Part shown: positions 7,978 to 16,613 of the stretch, one piece after another | Numbering within the stretch: the stretch's first letter is position 1 | How the letters are laid out: every line of letters starts with the position of its first letter | Source of the DNA: Heyndrickxia sporothermodurans | GTDB taxonomy: Bacteria; Bacillota; Bacilli; Bacillales; Bacillaceae_C | DNA length: 64,000 nucleotides | Direction of reading: 5' to 3' | Assembly: GCA_018333075.1 (NCBI GenBank) | Contig: BORH01000020.1 | Coordinates: 1 to 64,000 of the forward strand | The notes under the pieces: generated by a model | Database searches by the model: none | What the model saw: the letters and a program-made list of their open reading frames with translations, nothing else | What the model was told of the DNA's origin: nothing | Program-made: the position numbers and the translations under genes

Positions 7978-8238
7978 ATGGACATTGCATATATTATTAT
8001 TTGGTCTGTCTTAATTCTGTACTTTCTTATCATGATTCCAATTCAATACTCCTGTATCTCTTCGATGAAGGAGTTACAAAAAGAATCTAATCTAACACAT
8101 AATGAAAGGTTTGAAAAAATGACATTTGAGGAGGAACAATTACATTATCATCTTCAAAGTAATTTTTTTACCCTACCATCTAACATAATAGCTATGCTTA
8201 TTTATAAAATACGTCATCGTAAAGAAAAAGTTTTTTAA
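7978..8238 (+). CDS. Small membrane protein, DUF3949-like
   Basis: 86 aa. One strong transmembrane helix at residues 4-26, then a charged segment (MKELQKESNLTHNERFEKMTFEEEQLHYH) and a second, weaker hydrophobic stretch near residue 65. Layout and wording recall the DUF3949 family of Bacillaceae, function unknown. GAGGGAGGG gives a strong ribosome site. The cre/RAT control region of the PTS locus starts right after it. Confidence 0.6.
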   Translation: MDIAYIIIWSVLILYFLIMIPIQYSCISSMKELQKESNLTHNERFEKMTFEEEQLHYHLQSNFFTLPSNIIAMLIYKIRHRKEKVF

Positions 8239-8241
8239 TTA

Positions 8242-8255
8242 TGTTAACGTTTACA
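8242..8255. promoter_or_regulatory. cre site (CcpA box)
   Basis: TGTTAACGTTTACA fits the consensus TGWNANCGNTNWCA at every fixed position. It lies 36 bp before a TATAAT (8291-8296) that should be the promoter of the PTS leader. This predicts CcpA-mediated carbon catabolite control. Confidence 0.75.
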
Positions 8256-8308
8256 GTTGTATTTTTTTTAGTTAAGTGCTACTATTAACCTATAATTATA
8301 AATTGCAT

Positions 8309-8341
8309 CACATGTTACTGATACGATCAGGCATGGTGGTA
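8309..8341 (+). promoter_or_regulatory. RAT antiterminator target, GlcT type
   Basis: The stretch catgttactgatacgatcaggcatg closely resembles the ribonucleic antiterminator upstream of ptsG in B. subtilis. It overlaps the 5' arm of the terminator at 8329, so binding of an active BglG/GlcT protein would block termination. Confidence 0.8.
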
Positions 8342-8387
8342 AAATAAAAGGAGTAAATTCCTTTTGTTATACCCCCATGCCTTTTTA
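8329..8387 (+). terminator. Leader terminator of the PTS locus
   Basis: A long stem of about 24 positions with two mismatches (aggcatggtggta.../...tatacccccatgcct), 6-nt loop, then TTTTTATT. Mutually exclusive with the RAT structure. Confidence 0.85.
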
Positions 8388-8425
8388 TTGTTAAATTGAA
8401 GTTTTGATGAAAAGGAGAAATCAAC

Positions 8426-8920
8426 ATGAAATTCAATCTTTTTAAAAAAGAAAAAGAAGAGTTAAAAATATATGCACCAGTAAATGGACAAATTATTCCG
8501 ATTGAAGAGGTGCCAGATCCTGTTTTTAGTGAAAAAATGATGGGAGAAGGAATAGCAATAATTCCAACAAGCGGAAATATTTATTCCCCTGTTGACGGAA
8601 CGATTATTCAAGTTGCCCCAACGAAGCATGCTATTGGTATCCTTACGAAGGATGGCACAGAGCTACTTATCCATGTCGGATTAGAGACGGTTTCTTTACA
8701 AGGTGAAGGATTTAATGTTTCTGTTCAAAAAGGAGACAAAGTTTCTTCTGGACAGCTACTAATTGAAGTAGATTGGGAATATATTAAAACACATGCAAAA
8801 AGTATGGTAACGCCAATTGTTATTACTAATAGCCTGGAAGGAAAAAAGAAGTATATCGCTACAGATGAGAAGAACGGAATACAGGGAGAAACAGTTATTT
8901 TGGCATCTTCTGATAAGTGA
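8426..8920 (+). CDS. PTS EIIA component, glucose class
   Basis: 164 aa, the size of a free EIIA-Glc. It shows APVNGQIIPIEEVPDPVFSEKMMGEG and SPVDGTI, and the two active-site histidines: H68 (PTKHAIG) and H83 (LIHVGLET), of which the second is phosphorylated by HPr. It passes phosphate to an EIIB of the glucose/GlcNAc class, here probably the EIICB at 10096, which has no EIIA domain of its own. It may also serve other EIIA-less permeases. First gene behind the RAT/terminator leader, with the antiterminator gene 41 nt downstream. Confidence 0.92.
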   Translation: MKFNLFKKEKEELKIYAPVNGQIIPIEEVPDPVFSEKMMGEGIAIIPTSGNIYSPVDGTIIQVAPTKHAIGILTKDGTELLIHVGLETVSLQGEGFNVSVQKGDKVSSGQLLIEVDWEYIKTHAKSMVTPIVITNSLEGKKKYIATDEKNGIQGETVILASSDK

Positions 8921-8961
8921 TACACTGTAGAATATAGTGAAAAACAAGGAGATGGCTTCCG

Positions 8962-9780
8962 ATGAAAATCTCAAAGATTCTAAATAATAATGCTGTTATA
9001 GTAACGGATGACCAGCAGGAAAAAATAGCAGTTGGAGCTGGAATTGCTTTCAATAAAAAGAAAAACGATGTTGTGAATGTGAGCAAAATTGAAAAACTTT
9101 TTGTCATGAAGGAAAATGAAAAGCTCCAACAGCTTCTGAATCGTATTCCGGAAGAGCATTTCATCATCTCTGAGGAAATTATTACTTATGCAGAAGAGTA
9201 TATAGGAACTAAGCTAAATGAGCATATTCATATTGCCTTAACTGACCATCTTTCATTTGCCATTGAAAGGGAAAGAGAAGGGATTCAGTTAAAAAACAAA
9301 TTACTGCATGAAATAAAAATATTATATAAACAAGAATTTGAGATCGGACTCTGGGCAGTTCGGCATATTAAAGAAAAATGTCAAATCCAATTGCCTGTAG
9401 ACGAGGCGGCGTATATTGCCCTTCATATTCATACAATGAAGGTTCAAGGAGGGAATATGCGCCAAACCGTTGTACAGACAACGATTATAAGAGACACAGT
9501 TCAAACGATTACTAATTTCTTAAAGATCAAGGTAAGTGAAGATGATATCTCATACCATCGACTGATCACGCATTTAAGATTTGCATTAACAAGAATTAAC
9601 CAAGATGAGCTTCATACGATGGATGATGAAATGCTTGGGATGATAAAAAAGAAATTTCCTATTTCATATAAATGCGCTAAAGAGGTGGCAAAAAAGCTAT
9701 CCATTACTTATGGAGTGATCTTGCCAGATCATGAACTGGGATATATTACCTTGCACATCGAAAGGTTAAGAAAACAATAG
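8962..9780 (+). CDS. PRD-containing transcriptional antiterminator (GlcT/LicT family)
   Basis: 272 aa. N-terminal RNA-binding CAT domain (MKISKILNNNAVIVTDD..., residues 1-58) followed by two PTS regulation domains. All four conserved PRD histidines are visible: LTDHLSFA and YIALHIHT in PRD1, LITHLRFA and YITLHIERL in PRD2. The protein should bind the RAT at 8309 and prevent termination at 8329, with activity set by EII- and HPr-dependent phosphorylation. It therefore controls its own operon. The RAT looks ptsG-like, yet the permease next door is of GlcNAc type. Confidence 0.9.
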   Translation: MKISKILNNNAVIVTDDQQEKIAVGAGIAFNKKKNDVVNVSKIEKLFVMKENEKLQQLLNRIPEEHFIISEEIITYAEEYIGTKLNEHIHIALTDHLSFAIEREREGIQLKNKLLHEIKILYKQEFEIGLWAVRHIKEKCQIQLPVDEAAYIALHIHTMKVQGGNMRQTVVQTTIIRDTVQTITNFLKIKVSEDDISYHRLITHLRFALTRINQDELHTMDDEMLGMIKKKFPISYKCAKEVAKKLSITYGVILPDHELGYITLHIERLRKQ

Positions 9781-9786
9781 TTTAAT

Positions 9787-9822
9787 TACGAATATTTGCC
9801 TTTATTGCAACAAAGGCAAATA
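9787..9822 (+). terminator. Hairpin after the antiterminator gene
   Basis: Near-perfect 11-bp stem (atatttgcctt / aaggcaaatat) without a good T-run. Possibly a weak terminator or mRNA-stabilising hairpin between antiterminator and permease genes. Confidence 0.5.
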
Positions 9823-9888
9823 TCCTTTAAGGGGGTGAGAGTGGATATAGGTTAAAAGTAACTGTAAGAGAGTTTCCTCGAAAGCATT

Positions 9889-9916
9889 TTGACAGCTGCC
9901 ATTTTATTATTATATT
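9889..9916 (+). promoter_or_regulatory. Predicted sigma-A promoter of the EIICB gene
   Basis: TTGACA, 16-bp spacer, TATATT. It lies 180 nt before the start codon, giving the permease a promoter separate from the RAT-controlled leader. The rest of the 315-bp spacer shows no second clear RAT. Confidence 0.6.
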
Positions 9917-10095
9917 GTTTCAAATACATTTGCTGTTCCAGGATCATTACTTTTCAGTAAATGGTACTTTTAACTTTATCAATGACAATTATCACTATTT
10001 TTCAGTTATTTTTAGAAACTGAAGTGGATTGAGGTCTAGTTAGGAAGTTTAAATTTTGAAAATTCAAATTATTTTAAGTCAGGGGGAAAATTATC

Positions 10096-11541
10096 ATGAA
10101 GAAATATCTACAGAGAATGGGTAAATCATTGATGTTGCCTGTAGCTGTATTACCAGCGGCTGCGATATTGATGGGGATTGGATATTGGATAGACCCTAAA
10201 GGCTGGGGTGGTGGCAATCCAGTTGCAGCATTCTTTATAAGTGCAGGAAAATCAATTATAGATAATATACCTATCTTGTTTGCCGTTGGGTTAGCGTTTG
10301 GTATGGCCAAAGTGAAAGATGGTGCAGCTGCTTTAAGCGGATTAGTTGCTTATTTAGTCGTAACTACACTATTATCAACTGACACAGTGGCAATGTTAAA
10401 GGAGATAGATGCAGCAGCTGTAAGTCCTGCATTCGCGAAAATTGGAAATGCCTTTATCGGAATTATTTCAGGTCTAGTAGCTTCAATTATGTACAATCGA
10501 TTTAGTAAGGTCCAACTTCCAGATGCGTTGGCGTTCTTTAGTGGAAAAAGATTGGTACCTATTATGACAGCGGTTTCTATGATTGCGGTTTCAGTTATTT
10601 TGTTCTTTGTGTGGCCGGTAGTGTATGCAGGGTTAGTTTCGTTTGGTGAAGGAATTAGTAAGTTAGGTGCTGCAGGTGCGGGTCTATACGGTTTCTTTAA
10701 TCGATTATTAATACCGACTGGATTACATCACGCATTAAACTCCGTGTTCTGGTTTGATGTGGCTGGAATCGATGATATAGGTAAATTCTGGGCAAGCAAA
10801 GGAACAAAGGGAGTTACAGGAATGTATCAGGCTGGATTCTTCCCTGTGATGATGTTTGGTTTACCAGCAGCGGCTCTTGCGATGTACCATACAGCAAAAA
10901 CAAAGCAAAAGAAACAAGTAGCTGCTCTAATGATGGCAGCAGGTTTCGCAGCTTTCTTTACAGGTGTTACAGAACCACTTGAATTTGCTTTCATGTTTAC
11001 TGCACCATTACTTTATTTAGTTCATGCGATTTTAACAGGTCTTTCTCTAATGATTGCAGCTCTGTTCCATTGGACAGCTGGTTTTGGCTTCAGTGCAGGC
11101 CTTATAGACTTTTTCTTAAGCTTAAAAATACCAATTGCTAATCAACCTTATATGCTAATTGTTCAAGGACTTGTTTTTGCTGTTATCTATTACTTCTTAT
11201 TCCGAATTATTATCGTGAAATTTAATCTATCTACACCAGGTAGAGGGGAAGATGAAGTAGAAGACTTTGGTGAAGAAATGAACAAAGAAACAAAATTTGC
11301 TAGCATGGCTGCAAAAATTTATGAAGGGCTTGGTGGCGATGCAAACGTCACTTCAGTAGATAACTGTATTACTCGTTTAAGAGTAGAGGTGAAGGATATG
11401 AATGCAGTAGATCAAAATAAAATTAAGTCTACAGGTGTTCCTGGCATTAATATCGTTGGTCCTAACAGCATTCAAGTAATTGTTGGTACGTCCGTACAAT
11501 TTGTGGCTGAGGAAGTGGAGAAAATTAGAAAAAGTAGTTAA
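10096..11541 (+). CDS. nagP: PTS EIICB permease, N-acetylglucosamine type
   Basis: 481 aa. The EIIC part (residues 1-380) has about ten membrane helices and the family motif PTGLHHALNSVFWFD near residue 210, followed by GVTEPLEFAF. The linker (residues 385-400) leads to an EIIB domain whose phosphorylated cysteine is C424 in DNCITRLR. No EIIA domain is fused, so it needs a separate EIIA, which is encoded two genes upstream. The sequence style fits GlcNAc permeases (NagE/NagP) better than PtsG. It imports and phosphorylates the sugar at the membrane. Glucose or a related amino sugar remains possible. Confidence 0.85.
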   Translation: MKKYLQRMGKSLMLPVAVLPAAAILMGIGYWIDPKGWGGGNPVAAFFISAGKSIIDNIPILFAVGLAFGMAKVKDGAAALSGLVAYLVVTTLLSTDTVAMLKEIDAAAVSPAFAKIGNAFIGIISGLVASIMYNRFSKVQLPDALAFFSGKRLVPIMTAVSMIAVSVILFFVWPVVYAGLVSFGEGISKLGAAGAGLYGFFNRLLIPTGLHHALNSVFWFDVAGIDDIGKFWASKGTKGVTGMYQAGFFPVMMFGLPAAALAMYHTAKTKQKKQVAALMMAAGFAAFFTGVTEPLEFAFMFTAPLLYLVHAILTGLSLMIAALFHWTAGFGFSAGLIDFFLSLKIPIANQPYMLIVQGLVFAVIYYFLFRIIIVKFNLSTPGRGEDEVEDFGEEMNKETKFASMAAKIYEGLGGDANVTSVDNCITRLRVEVKDMNAVDQNKIKSTGVPGINIVGPNSIQVIVGTSVQFVAEEVEKIRKSS

Positions 11542-11549
11542 TAAATATA

Positions 11550-11580
11550 AGAGTGTAGACTGTATGGTTTACACTCTTTG
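11550..11580 (+). terminator. Terminator 1 after nagP
   Basis: Stem agagtgta / tacactct with a short loop and Ts. Confidence 0.7.
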
Positions 11581-11592
11581 TTATAAAATAAA

Positions 11593-11623
11593 AAATCACC
11601 GAGCAAGTTGCTCGGTGATTTTT
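11593..11623 (+). terminator. Terminator 2 after nagP
   Basis: Perfect 12-bp stem (aatcaccgagca / tgctcggtgatt, loop of a few nt) followed by a T-run. Strong. Confidence 0.85.
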
Positions 11624-11975
11624 GGTTTGATGGGCAAAGCATTACGAGAAATATTCGTAATAACGTACCAACCAAAACCTTACCGTAATTAAATTATATT
11701 GAATTATGTCGGAATTTGTCGATAAAATGAAAGGCTGAACTTTTACATAAGGACTATACACTTATATGTTGAATGAAAATTACAAATTAATTATTAATAA
11801 ATCCGCTTTTTACTTTTTATGTTAAATACTCGAAACTAGCTATGAATATGAGGTATAATATAATTCGGAGTATGGGCTGAATTTTAAGGGGTCGTTTTAA
11901 TTAAGGCTTGAAGAAGCTATTTATTTCATATTACTATTTTCAAAGTAGATATAAAGTGGAAAGAGAGTGTTCATT
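11624..11975. other. Spacer before yeeI
   Basis: No gene seen. A TATAAT at about 11855-11860 may be the -10 of the yeeI promoter; a convincing -35 was not found. A small hairpin (attacgag / ttcgtaat) lies near 11641. Confidence 0.4.
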
Positions 11976-12695
11976 ATGGGACGTAAATGGAATAATATTA
12001 AAGAAAAGAAGGCAACAAAAGACGCAAATACGAGTCGTATATATGCCAAATTCGGTCGTGAAATTTATGTAGCTGCAAAGCAAGGTGAACCAGATCCAGA
12101 ATCAAACCAAGCGCTAAAATTTGTACTTGAGCGTGCAAAAACATATAGTGTTCCAAAACATATTATTGATCGAGCGATTGAAAAAGCAAAAGGCGGCTCT
12201 GACGAAAATTATGATGAGCTTCGCTATGAAGGCTTTGGACCAAATGGATCAATGGTCATTGTAGATGCACTAACTAATAATGTGAATCGTACTGCATCAG
12301 AAGTACGTGCTGCATTTGGAAAAAATGGCGGAAATATGGGTGTTAGTGGCTCTGTTGCTTACATGTTTGATAAAACAGCTGTTATCGGTGTAGAAGGTAA
12401 AACAGCAGATGAGGTTCTAGAATTATTAATGGAAGCGGATTTGGATGTCCGTGACATTCTTGAAGAAGAAGATTCTGTTATTGTTTATGCTGAGCCAGAT
12501 CAATTTCATGCTGTACAAGAGGCATTTAAAAATGCAGGAGTTACTGAATTTAATGTAGCCGAGCTAACAATGCTAGCACAGAACGATGTGACACTATCTG
12601 ATGATGCAAAGGCTCAATTCGAAAAAATGATTGACGTACTTGAGGATTTAGAAGATGTTCAACAAGTTTATCACAACGTTGATTTAAGTGAATAG
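11976..12695 (+). CDS. yeeI: YebC/PmpR-family protein YeeI (YebC2)
   Basis: 239 aa, same length as B. subtilis YeeI. It has the family start [13 protein letters not shown], the [18 protein letters not shown] segment, the YEGFGPNG and [14 protein letters not shown] motifs, and the C-terminal [12 protein letters not shown]. The start is ATG 11976, with GGAAAGAGAG 8-10 nt upstream. The YebC family was long annotated as transcriptional regulators; the YebC2 branch of Bacillus has been reported to help resolve stalled ribosomes. A single gene ended by the terminator at 12713. Confidence 0.95.
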   Translation: MGRKWNNIKEKKATKDANTSRIYAKFGREIYVAAKQGEPDPESNQALKFVLERAKTYSVPKHIIDRAIEKAKGGSDENYDELRYEGFGPNGSMVIVDALTNNVNRTASEVRAAFGKNGGNMGVSGSVAYMFDKTAVIGVEGKTADEVLELLMEADLDVRDILEEEDSVIVYAEPDQFHAVQEAFKNAGVTEFNVAELTMLAQNDVTLSDDAKAQFEKMIDVLEDLEDVQQVYHNVDLSE

Positions 12696-12712
12696 GCATG
12701 AACTATCAATCA

Positions 12713-12752
12713 AAAAGCTCAACGCAATTTAATTTGTGTTGAGCTTTTTCTT
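12713..12752 (+). terminator. Terminator after yeeI
   Basis: Stem aaaaagctcaacgcaa / ttgtgttgagcttttt. It reads in both directions and may also end the minus-strand hydrolase transcript. Confidence 0.88.
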
Positions 12753-12802
12753 ATTCTTAATGTTGGTGGAACTATCCGTTTGTGTTGAAGAGCGGAGATT
12801 TG

Positions 12803-13903
12803 TTATATAACTCTTGTTCTCTGTTTCTCTTCGTTAGTACTTTTCAATATTGAAAGAACGGCATTAGTAAATTCCAAAGGCTTATCTAGCATGGTTGCAT
12901 GGCCAGCGTCTATTATGGGATACACTTCTTTTTGGGGGGCAGTAAGTGTGTCGAAATATTCTTCCAAAATTGAATAAGGAGTTTGCCAATCTTTCATCCC
13001 ATGTATATAGAAAACAGGCACCTGATATGTTGTCGCAAGATTGTACGTTCCGAATAGCTCTTTAAATATTAGTGATTGTCCATGAGAAATCCCATCGATA
13101 TCTGCTAACATCAGATATCTTAAATCCTTTAAACTGTAAAACGGTGATGTTGCAGCAGATAATACTAGCTTTGCGGTTGGCTTAGCTGCTAGACCGTATT
13201 TTCCTTGAATCTTACGGAGTTTTTTAAGGTTGTTTTTCAAATCGTGATTAAACACTTTTGTAGGGTAGGGTTTTAGTGAACTCAATTTCTGAATGTCTTT
13301 TTTGTACTCGTTAGATATAGCGAATTCTAGTGTCTTTTCAAATCCGATACGTTCGTTTTCAAACATATCGACAACTTGGCCGACACCGATATATCCTTTA
13401 ACCAACTGTGGATATTGTTGAATAAATAAGCTACCCAAAAAACTGCCCCAAGAATGCCCCATTATCCAAATTTTTTCTTTCTTATATTTTTGTTTTAGAT
13501 ATAGAACAATTTCGAAAGTATCTGTGATCAGCTGTTCAATTGTCGTAGTCGAGTTCACATCTTTGGGGTTATTTTTATAAAATGTTTTTCCGCTGTTTCT
13601 TTGCTCCCAATGAACGATTGTAACGTGTTTTTCCCAAGGCAATTGAAAATCTTGTGCAAACGGCAGCATAGGTGAACCAGGCCCACCATGAAGAAACAAC
13701 ATAACTGGATTGTGGATATTTTCGCCACGATGATATAGATATTGTTGTATATCGCCAATTGTGACGTATTCTCCAAGATCTACTCCTGATGGTTGTTTTA
13801 TAGATACTTTAACTTTTTTATTTCTTTTAGTAATCAATACATAGGCAAATCCCAAAAACATCAAGACTATTATAATACTTATAATAATAAGAATTACTTT
13901 CAT
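12803..13903 (-). CDS. Membrane-anchored alpha/beta hydrolase, prolyl-iminopeptidase-like
   Basis: 366 aa. An N-terminal transmembrane helix (residues 3-25) anchors an alpha/beta hydrolase domain. The oxyanion motif HGGPGSP is near residue 72, the nucleophile elbow GHSWGS near residue 150, and the catalytic Asp/His are probably in GMKDWQTP and DAGHATM near the C-terminus. HGGPG plus GxSxG is the pattern of prolyl aminopeptidases and related esterases. The gene is translated directly behind tetR (TAATG overlap), so the TetR protein likely controls it. Confidence 0.82.
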   Translation of the reverse strand: MKVILIIISIIIVLMFLGFAYVLITKRNKKVKVSIKQPSGVDLGEYVTIGDIQQYLYHRGENIHNPVMLFLHGGPGSPMLPFAQDFQLPWEKHVTIVHWEQRNSGKTFYKNNPKDVNSTTTIEQLITDTFEIVLYLKQKYKKEKIWIMGHSWGSFLGSLFIQQYPQLVKGYIGVGQVVDMFENERIGFEKTLEFAISNEYKKDIQKLSSLKPYPTKVFNHDLKNNLKKLRKIQGKYGLAAKPTAKLVLSAATSPFYSLKDLRYLMLADIDGISHGQSLIFKELFGTYNLATTYQVPVFYIHGMKDWQTPYSILEEYFDTLTAPQKEVYPIIDAGHATMLDKPLEFTNAVLSILKSTNEEKQRTRVI

Positions 13904-14493
13904 TAGCGGGTTTCTCCTGCGATATATTCAGCAATGGCTGTCACTAAAATCTCTAATGCTTTTTGCCTTCCATCAGAATAGAAATTATTGCTGTTAGAAG
14001 CAACAAAGCTAAGGGCATCCATAAGCTGTGATAGTACATTGATATCACAAGCATTTTCATCTATTTCAAAAATATCTGTTGTTCGTTTGAAATAGTCTTT
14101 TGCCTTTTCCTTTTCTTGTTCATAGATTTCACTCGGCAGTCTACGTAGAAGACTTTCAAAATCCGTTGGTGTAACATACAAAATGATACTATCGGGTGCA
14201 AGAAAAATTTCCTTTGCTGCTTTGATTGCTTTTTCTTTCTTGCTAATTTTATTACTTTTTAATGCTTCAATTCGGTTAAACATATTAGATTCACAACGCT
14301 TTAAAATATCATAAAGCAACTCTTCTTTGGAATTATAGTACAAATAGAACGAGCCTTTACCAATACCTGTTGCTTTTGTTATGTCCTCGACAGTCACTTT
14401 TTTTATTCCTTTTTGTTTGATTAAGTTGACACCTTTCTCAAACATTAACTCCTTGATTCTCTGTTTTTCATTTTCATCTACTATTTTGGGCAT
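13903..14493 (-). CDS. TetR/AcrR-family regulator
   Basis: 196 aa. N-terminal helix-turn-helix KGIKKVTVEDITKATGIGKGSFYLYYNSKEEL at residues 24-55. The C-terminal part is helical with no recognised ligand site. Its stop codon overlaps the start of the alpha/beta hydrolase gene, which makes a two-gene operon. An inverted repeat straddling its promoter (14516-14544) is the probable autoregulatory operator. The ligand may be a substrate of the coupled hydrolase; this is inference. Confidence 0.85.
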   Translation of the reverse strand: MPKIVDENEKQRIKELMFEKGVNLIKQKGIKKVTVEDITKATGIGKGSFYLYYNSKEELLYDILKRCESNMFNRIEALKSNKISKKEKAIKAAKEIFLAPDSIILYVTPTDFESLLRRLPSEIYEQEKEKAKDYFKRTTDIFEIDENACDINVLSQLMDALSFVASNSNNFYSDGRQKALEILVTAIAEYIAGETR

Positions 14494-14515
14494 AAGAAAA
14501 CTCTCCGTATATTTT

Positions 14516-14544
14516 ATTGACTATTTTTGTTATTTATAGTCAAT
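14516..14544. promoter_or_regulatory. Operator/promoter of the TetR-hydrolase operon
   Basis: Inverted repeat TTGACTAT / ATAGTCAA separated by 11-12 nt. The minus-strand TTGACT serves as -35, so binding would block the promoter. Confidence 0.6.
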
Positions 14545-14586
14545 CATATACTAATTCAATTTTATCCATTCGTCAATGAATTTTAA

Positions 14587-14624
14587 GACTTTTCAGTTAG
14601 AATGCTGAGCTTCAGCTGAAAAGT
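14587..14624. terminator. Hairpin upstream of tetR
   Basis: Stem acttttcag / ctgaaaagt with a ~19-nt loop and T-rich flanks. It may be a leftover terminator. Confidence 0.4.
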
Positions 14625-14711
14625 AGTTCTTTTCTTGTTCTTATTTATACTAAAAAGAGAGGAACTGAGAATACAGAGATTTAATAATTATAATGAGGAG
14701 TGTGATTCCGT

Positions 14712-15169
14712 GAGGAAAAGCACCTTAAAGAAATTTTTAAGGATGAAATGCTTGGAATTTATCATATTGGAAGTACATCTATTCCTGTCGTGGTTATGCT
14801 AAGCCAATTATCGATATATTAACTTCAGTAAAAGATATTGAGATGATTGATGGATATAATGAAAAAATGTGTTTGCTAGGATATGTTCCAAGAGGGGAAA
14901 ATAAGATTAATGGAAGAAGATATTTCACGAAAGGGATAGATGAACGAACTCATCATATTCATATTTACGAAAAGGATCACGAAAATATTAAGCTCCATCT
15001 AGATTTTAAGGAGTATCTCATAAATCACCCTACAGAAGCAATGGAATATGGAGAGTTAAAAATAAAATTAGCAGAGCAATATCCCGAAAATACTTATAAA
15101 TATCAAGAGGGAAAACAAAAACTATTGAATAAATTGATCAAAAAAGCAAAAAACTGGAGATCCAATTAA
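14712..15169 (+). pseudogene. GrpB-family (UPF0157) pseudogene
   Basis: The frame from 14712 reads LGIYHIGSTSIP, the start of the GrpB/UPF0157 nucleotidyltransferase-like domain. It goes out of frame around 14785-14795 and continues in another frame as GYAKPIIDIL through HHIHIYEKDHE and KLHLDFKEYL to the stop at 15169. The usual first 20 or so residues (a VVPYxPxW-type start) are missing, and no ribosome site fits. Truncation plus frameshift mark it as broken. The intact family is about 170 aa and of uncertain function. Confidence 0.85.
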
Positions 15170-15247
15170 ATGATTGTGAATGAAACATTATATTTTTTTG
15201 TTCAACAATGTCAAAGAAACAACTAGTAATCTCCGTATCTCACCCTT

Positions 15248-15613
15248 CTAAATTTGTTTTCTTATGTAGAGAATTGTGAGTAAGGCGAGCATCATAATAT
15301 CCAGTCTTGCATTAAATGCAAAAGCTACTATATTTGTTTGTAAATCAGGTATTTTTGTTAGGAACATCGCGGCCAGCGATTAAAGGAATGTAGCTCTTTT
15401 AATCCACTTATTTTCCAATATAAAAATTCCATAAACGATCTCAGTTATGGCTACAAAATACATTATTTGTATTGGGGAAGAAAGCCCTAAGCTAGTAAAG
15501 TAATTCCCTAAATCCTCACTTATTAATTTCATGATTCCTGAAATCAAAAATACATAGGCGACCAGATAACGTATGGCTTTTATGACTGATTCAGAAGTCT
15601 TGATATGAATCCC
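15248..15613 (-). pseudogene. DoxX-family membrane protein pseudogene
   Basis: Reading the minus strand gives VIKAIRYLVAYVFLISGIMKLISEDLGNYFTSLGL and a second helix IQIMYFVAITEIVYGIFILENKW. A stop and frame change follow near 15380, then the original end resumes as MFLTKIPDLQTNIVAFAFNARLDIMMLALL. This is the four-helix DoxX pattern. A purine-rich ribosome site (agagaggg) is followed by ATT where a start codon should be. Frameshift and lost start mark it as dead. It sits beside the GrpB pseudogene, so this 1-kb stretch is decaying. Confidence 0.75.
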
Positions 15614-15713
15614 TCTCTTTATAAAAATGTATGCAAAATGAGAGACAATCCATGACGATAAAAAATGTACGTGTAAAAATTGTAAATCAAAAATTTTAAT
15701 GGATTAAAAAGTA

Positions 15714-15744
15714 TTGACATTAACGTTACGTAAAGCTGTATCGT
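15714..15744 (+). promoter_or_regulatory. MerR-type promoter with 19-bp spacer
   Basis: TTGACA at 15714-15719 and TATCGT at 15739-15744 are 19 bp apart. The spacer holds TTAACGTTACGTAA, a dyad of the kind bound by TipA/Mta-type regulators. This predicts autoregulation. Confidence 0.7.
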
Positions 15745-15765
15745 AAGTAATGAGGAGGTAATCAT

Positions 15766-16530
15766 ATGGAGTACACTGTGCAAAAGCTGGGGAGATTAGC
15801 AGGTATTAGCACTAGGACCTTAAGGTATTACGATGAAATTGGTATTCTTAAGCCGGCAAGAATCAATTCTTCAGGATACCGGATCTATGGTCAAGATGAA
15901 GTAGATAGACTGCAGCAAATTTTATTCTATAGAGAATTAGGTGTGAGCTTAGAAACCATAAAAATGATTATCACTTCTCCTTCCTTTGACAGAGCTAAAG
16001 CACTTAAAGAGCATCATGAAAAACTCCTCGAAAAAAGAGAACAAATAAATTTATTAATAGCAAATGTAGAGAAAACTATTGCCTTAACAGAAGGGAGAAT
16101 AAGTATGTCAGATCAGGAAAAGTTTGAAGGGTTTAAGAAAAAATTAATAGATGATAATGAGGAGCAGTATGGAGAAGAGATTAGAAAAAAATATGGGAAA
16201 GATGCGGTACATCAATCCAATGCAAAATTAATGAACATGACTGAGAAACAATTTGAAGAAGTTACTAAATTAGAGAAACAAGTAAAGGACATATTAGCTC
16301 AAGCCTTTGCAACGGGGAATCCTGCAAGTATTCTGGCGCAAAAAGCAGCAGATCTTCATCGACAATGGCTTTCATATTATTGGTCTGAGTACAGTAAGGA
16401 AGCACATTCAGGTCTTGCCCAAATGTATGTGGATGATGAAAGGTTCAAAGCTTATTATGATGATGCACAGCCAGGGATGGCACAATTTTTAAGAGATGCG
16501 ATTCATATTTATACCGGAACAAAAAAATAA
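15766..16530 (+). CDS. MerR-family regulator with TipAS domain (Mta-like)
   Basis: 254 aa. Winged-helix MerR DNA-binding domain at residues 1-70 (VQKLGRLAGISTRTLRYYDEIGILKPAR), a dimerisation coiled coil at about 75-110, and a C-terminal TipAS drug-binding domain (residues 130-250, with HRQWLSYYW and GLAQMYVDDERFKAYYD). The pattern matches B. subtilis Mta and Streptomyces TipAL, which activate multidrug efflux genes. No transporter lies next to it, so targets are elsewhere, apart from its own promoter. Confidence 0.9.
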   Translation: MEYTVQKLGRLAGISTRTLRYYDEIGILKPARINSSGYRIYGQDEVDRLQQILFYRELGVSLETIKMIITSPSFDRAKALKEHHEKLLEKREQINLLIANVEKTIALTEGRISMSDQEKFEGFKKKLIDDNEEQYGEEIRKKYGKDAVHQSNAKLMNMTEKQFEEVTKLEKQVKDILAQAFATGNPASILAQKAADLHRQWLSYYWSEYSKEAHSGLAQMYVDDERFKAYYDDAQPGMAQFLRDAIHIYTGTKK

Positions 16531-16569
16531 TACAGGATCTATTTTAAGGAGTAGAACATGTAAAAGCTT

Positions 16570-16607
16570 AAAAAAGCGATTGGTCTAGAAGACCAATCGC
16601 TTTTTCT
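16570..16607. terminator. Bidirectional terminator
   Basis: Perfect 15-bp stem aaaaagcgattggtc / gaccaatcgcttttt between the convergent MerR and DUF3899 genes. Confidence 0.92.
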
Positions 16608-16613
16608 ATGACC

